Part shown: positions 59,508 through 64,000 of the stretch, in pieces
Position numbering within the stretch: the stretch's first letter is position 1
Layout of the letters: the number at the start of each line of letters is the position of its first letter
Origin: Corylus avellana
Lineage: Eukaryota; Streptophyta; Magnoliopsida; Fagales; Betulaceae
Assembly (NCBI RefSeq): GCF_901000735.1
Contig: NC_081547.1
Coordinates: 5,766,001-5,830,000, forward strand
Reading direction: 5' to 3'
Length of the DNA stretch: 64,000 nucleotides
Translations under genes and position numbers: made by a program
Notes under the pieces: model-generated
Told to the model about the DNA's origin: nothing
Databases searched by the model: none
The model's input: only the letters and a program-made list of their open reading frames with translations

Positions 59508-62500
59508 ATGGACACCAAAAGACCCAAGTTTGTAAGGTTAGTTTGTTCAACATTCTCCATTTGTTGCTATGATTTCCTCTGCTTTGATTCTAACTTTAAC
59601 AGCATCTCTCTGTTACCTCTTTACATGTCTATGCATGTGTGTTATGATTTATGAACACCATCATTTGCATCTAAATTTAGTCAAATGATATGTAACACAA
59701 TGAATATATAAAGAGGATGACAAAGACTGAAACTATCCTGGATGGTTCTAAGTGAAGGTATCTGAAATGACCATTTTGGATAGGATCTCTCTGTAATGCA
59801 TCCAGTTTTGGTAGTGAATGTACATTTAACCAAGCTGATCGAATTGGGTGATTGTCACTTCTTCCTATATTCATTATAATTAAGTGCATGATTCTAGTCT
59901 TGACTTATGTTTCCCATCTCTTTTGAAATAAATACGTTTTGGCGCTATCGCGTTCGAAAGGCAGATACGGTTCACAGCTTTTCGCATGCAATGTTCAAAC
60001 AGTGTGCTATCGAGTGTCTCGAATCTAACTTGATGACCATCTCGATCGAACGTTTTGCGATGATTATGATCGCAATGGTGATCAGGGCATTATGTGAGTC
60101 TTCTAATTTAGTCTCGTTCGAACTGGATGCGATCGCCCTTACGATCGAGGCTCTTGGGAGCTTGAAATTTTATGCCTCGAAGCCCTCTGTTCAATCGGCT
60201 TGCGATTGGGGCATTCTAGAACTTGATTCTTGAAGTGTATTAAGATCTCGCTCGAACAACTTTTAATCATATTGCAAACGACAGCTTTTGATCGTCAATT
60301 TGAGCTTCAATCTAAGAGCCAACTTAACCACTAAACTTAGACTTACAACTAAACCAGTTTTGACATTGAATTTGCCAAGAACAGAAATTTCTTACAATCC
60401 TAATATAATTTTGCCATGTGTCCCTTAATAGTTTTATTAAAAAAAAAAAAAAAAAAGAAGCAATTTTATAAGTTTAGTTTGAAAGATATTTTTGTCAATT
60501 TATAAGCTTACCATATATATACTTTCATCCAGGTTTGAAGAGTGGAGGAGTCCAGAGAGCTCTACGAGTTCCAAGCAGCAATATTCCATTGATGGACGAT
60601 ATCCAAGAAACACAAGATTAACAATTGGCAGAATTTTGGAGAGTTTTTGGAGATGGTTTGAGAGGTCTTTCGAGAGAATTAAGAGTTTGAAACAAAAATC
60701 ATCAACCACCCATTCTGTAGGTGAACGGCCAAGAAAAGAGTCAGGTCCTAGGAAGACAATCTTGGATCCACAGGATCAGTTTCTTCAAACGTGGAACAAA
60801 CTTTTTGTGCTCTCTTGTGTGGCATCAGTGGCCCTAGACCCCTTTTTCTTTTACATTCCAAGGATGAGGGTGAATAAAGAGGACAACTGCTTGGATTTGG
60901 ACGTGACATTGGCAATCTATGTTAGTGTTTTTCGTTCATTCATAGATGCCTTTTATGCAATTCATATAATCTTTCAATTCCGAACTGGGTTTATTGCCCC
61001 TTCTTCTCGAGTGTTTGGAAGGGGTGAGTTGAATGATGATCCTAAGGCTATAGCTAAAAGATACTTGTTCTCCTACTTCATCATTGACATCCTATCAATT
61101 CTTCCACTGCCACAGGTATGCATGCATCTCACATTCAAAGTATCATTTATCTGCTTAGATTTTACATGCCCTGACAAACTCTCTGGTTATTATCAATCCC
61201 AGAAGTACTGATGTATTAGTTTACTTTCTGAGAGCATATATCAACTTGTGCTAACAAAAGCTGAAATTTGTGAGAATTGCTTGATGTTAGGCAATGCTTT
61301 ACTATTTTGATGTCTTCTGCTTACTTTGTTCAGGTGCTTGTAGTTATGTTCTTTCCCTCATGGAAAGCCACACTTCCATCAGTCTTGAAGGAAATGTTGA
61401 AGGGCATAGTCTTGTCCCAGTATGTGCCAAGGCTTCTGAGGATCTATCCACTATATGTAGAAGTAACAAGGACCTCTGGCATACTAACAGAGATAGCATG
61501 GGTTGGAGCTGCTTATAATCTTATTCTCTACATGCTAGCCAGTCATGTAAGTTGATTCTTTTCTAATTTCTTACCATATTCCAACATTTTTCCATCACTA
61601 AATAACTGTGAAATACCAGGTTGTTGGAGCATTTTGGTACTTGTTTGCAATAGAAAGAGAGGAGAATTGCTGGCACAAAATGTGTAAGCTGAAAGAGAAG
61701 CAGGGTTGTCGGTCTGAGAATTTCTACTGCAGAACTCGCCGTAACAATACGTTTGATCAATATCTTTATGGTGCTTGCCCTTTTATAGATCCTGATAATA
61801 TTACAGATCCAACTGTCTTCAACTTTGGAATATTTACTGATCTTCTGAGCTCTGGAATGGCGGAGACAAGAAATTTTTCTGAGAAATTCTTCTACTGCTT
61901 TTGGTGGGGTCTGCGTAATCTTAGGTTAGCAAATATATAAGCTACATTCTTACTCGGTTGCCTGCTGTCAAACCATTTTGAATTGGCATTTGCACAATTA
62001 AAAATATTTAAGAGTAAACATTCCCATTCAAATCATTTTATCTAACTTCCAAGCTAAGCTTTTCAACTTATAGCAATATTGACCACATTGTGAGTTATAC
62101 TTTGGAGCTAAGGCATTTTTAACTCGTACGTTTCCTTTTTTTTTTCTCAGTTCTCTAGGCCAAAACCTGAAAACAAGCACTTTTGTTTGGGAGATAGTCT
62201 TTGCTATTATCATATCCATTGCTGGATTGGTTTTATTTGCATTTCTTATCGGCAATATGCAGGTAATAATACGATTCTCTTCAATTATCTTTCCAGCTTG
62301 ATAAACATGCATAATTAATTGAATGATTAAATTCAAACCTTGACTTAATTAGGAATTTATTCATATTTTCAGTTAAGGGTCTCACAGAATTAACACATGC
62401 TTCTGCCAACTTCAATTAATATGATGTTTCTTTGTTCTTGCCAATTCTATCAACTCTTAACTCCAGAGACCTTTTTGCAGGGTCCTCATACTCCTGAATT

Positions 62501-63913
62501 TCACGAACTAATTAAGGTACTAAATTATGTTTTTTTGTTTTTGTGCTGCAACAGAAATATCTGCAATCCACAACAGTGAGAGAAGAAGAAATGAGAGTGC
62601 AAAGGACTGATGCAGAACAGTGGATGTCCCACCGTATGCTTCCTAAGAACTTAAGGGATCGGATTAGACGATATGAACAGTACAAATGGCAAGAAACCAG
62701 GGGTGTCGTGGAAGAGAATCTTCTTCGTAACCTTCCTAAGGATCTCAGGAGGGACATAAAGCGCCATCTCTGCTTGGGTCTTCTTAAGAGGGTCAGCGTT
62801 TTTGCCTCTACGTTTTTTTTTTTTTTTTTTTTGATAAATACTATTTTTATAGACACCCAAACACAATAAAAACACTTGAGCAAAAAGGCTGAAACACGAT
62901 GATATTGTCAACAAAATCAATAAAAAAAACCCAGCCAACTTACAAACACAAAAAGAATCTCAAAGAATACACCCTACACAAAAACTTAGAACTTTTGCAG
63001 AAACAATAGCAGAAGAAAAAAAAAAACACTTTCTTCCTTAATTAATACTCCAATTCCGACCAAGATCTTGGCTTCTCTTGAATCTACCTCTTCCCAACAC
63101 TCTGGTAGGAACTTCCCACAAAATATTCTGGAATATCTGCTCCTCTGTTTTCAGATGAAGCCTATACTTCAACTCATTTGGATTTTTCCATCCACTATAG
63201 ACTGTTGTACAAAGCTTTGATACCAAGTTAAACGACCATTATCTTAAAAGTTTAAGCTAACACTCGTCCTGATTACGTGTGGGTCAAACTCCATTTTAAT
63301 AGGCGAAGCCCAACATGTAGAATATTTAATTTAAATGAGGATAAATACTGTATTAAATTACCTGTTGTCCCAAAAGCTTAAGCTGAGAGGAAGAAATAAA
63401 TTTAATCACTTAATCATTACTTTAACACAATCTACATATATTACTTTTCCTCTATTTTTTTCGTTCTTTTTTTCAAACTTTTAGCGATGGTATTCCTCAA
63501 GTCAGTTTTATCTTTTAGGTGCCTCTATTTGACAAAATGGATGGACAACTACTGGATGCACTATGTGATCGTCTCAAGCCAGTACTTTACACAGAGAAGA
63601 GCTTCATTGTTCGTGAGGGGGACCCAGTGGAAGAAATGCTCTTTATCATGCGAGGAAACCTAGCTACTATGACTACCAATGGTGGACGAACTGGTTTCTT
63701 AAACACTGCTGATTTGAAGGCTGGTGACTTCTGTGGAGAAGAGCTTCTTACTTGGGCTTTGGATCCCCGCTCCTCTACCAATCTTCCCATCTCAACTCGA
63801 ACAGTTAATGCTCTTGTAGAGGTTGAAGCCTTCGCTTTAATGGCTGAGGACTTGAAGCTTGTGGCCTCTCAGTTTCGGCGCCTTAGTAGCAAGCAGGTCC
63901 AACACACTTTCAG
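59508..63913 (+). CDS. CNGC: Cyclic nucleotide-gated ion channel, copy C (CNGC1-like), 3' end outside window
   Basis: Exons 59508-59536, 60533-61115, 61334-61546, 61620-61924, 62151-62262, 62555-62791 and 63519-63913 give 624 codons plus two bases; the IQ exon should lie past the right edge. The start MDTKRPKFVRFEEWRSPESS and the basic N-terminal region (ILESFWRWFERSFERIKSLK) are typical of group I CNGCs and are missing from A and B. The S1-S6 core is standard, with S4-S5 [18 protein letters not shown] and SGILTEIAWVGAAYN, filter flank [10 protein letters not shown]-linker RYEQYKWQETRG, and [19 protein letters not shown]. This copy is closest to the canonical family and is probably the best-preserved channel of the array. 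Its exon 6 donor is the weaker AGG|GTCAGC. Exon 7 again ends at a GC donor. Confidence 0.9.
59670..60460. other. CNGC C intron 1 with a TCGAACG-rich segment
   Basis: 59930-60260 is richer in GC and contains repeated CGATCGAACG/CTCGAACAAC words and a chance frame of 108 codons with no family resemblance. It may be part of a retroelement LTR. It is not seen in introns 1 of A and B. Confidence 0.4.
62812..63440 (-). mobile_element. Insertion in CNGC C intron 6 with reversed LTR features
   Basis: In A and B this intron is only about 80 bp. In C a T-run (62812-62833) is followed by about 600 bp containing GCTTTGATACCAAGTTAAA (63214-63232), a reversed Met primer site next to a TTAAACGACCATTATCTTAAAAG LTR-like start similar to 59147. 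It probably combines a poly(A)-tailed retroposon and an LTR remnant. Confidence 0.5.
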
Positions 63914-64000
63914 GCAAGGCTTTTTATATGATGCTCACAACGTTTTTTATTTTTCTAAAGCAAACATGTTCCATGCTTTGTAAGAAAAGAAATCGAGACA
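63914..64000 (+). other. Start of CNGC C intron 7
   Basis: Begins GCAAGG after the CNBD exon. In C the unspliced frame stays open for 22 more codons, whereas in A and B it stops after two. Confidence 0.7.

Noticed and set aside
59907..60233. 108-codon frame in CNGC C intron 1
   Set aside because: No domain, no counterpart in A or B, and composed of TCGAACG-type repeat words.
63214..63224. tRNA-like words (TTTGATACCA and TCTGATACCA) taken as tRNA genes
   Set aside because: They are only 10-12 bases and are primer-binding sites of retroelements; no cloverleaf surrounds them.

Overview
The window is nuclear DNA of a plant, most likely a woody eudicot. The evidence is AT-rich non-coding DNA, spliced genes with GT-AG introns, plant-specific protein families, and Ty1/copia, gag-only LTR, L1-type LINE, hAT and Mutator-like elements. 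I cannot name the species from sequence alone. All genes found are on the + strand; the LINE and the gag-only LTR element lie on the - strand.

Layout. (1) 285-3700: a seven-exon gene with the plant-specific A_thal_3526/TIGR01589 domain (373 aa); its fifth intron holds a retroposed U2 snRNA pseudogene. (2) 6433-9889: a complete seven-exon gene for the 20S proteasome beta-6 subunit (PBF1, 223 aa), with an hAT-type MITE in intron 3. (3) About 11.1 kb to the end: a tandem array of three cyclic nucleotide-gated channel (CNGC, CNGC1-like) genes, here called A (16603-29561), B (34737-53885) and C (59508 to beyond the right edge). A and B are close sister copies with a spacing of about 19.5 kb before later insertions; C is more diverged and keeps a longer N-terminus.

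Each CNGC copy has the same exon plan: a 29-nt first coding exon, S1-S3, S4-S5, the pore entrance, the filter plus S6, the C-linker, and the cyclic-nucleotide-binding exon. In A and B an eighth exon with the IQ calmodulin site is visible. The CNBD exon ends at a GC-AG donor in all three copies. A and B share a TGA that removes the last 30 codons of an otherwise conserved tail. Their introns and leaders carry insertions whose empty sites can be read in the sister copy: an hAT element and a LINE in A; a long-TIR Mutator-like element, a gag-only LTR element (LTRs differ at 1 of 382 positions) and a 5.0-kb copia element (LTRs identical by eye, with TA...TA ends) in B.

Short pieces of the neighbouring genes' 3' flanks also recur inside the array units, which records how the array rearranged. 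I see no new enzyme or defence system. The notable content is this recently duplicated, insertion-loaded ion-channel cluster with shared structural oddities.
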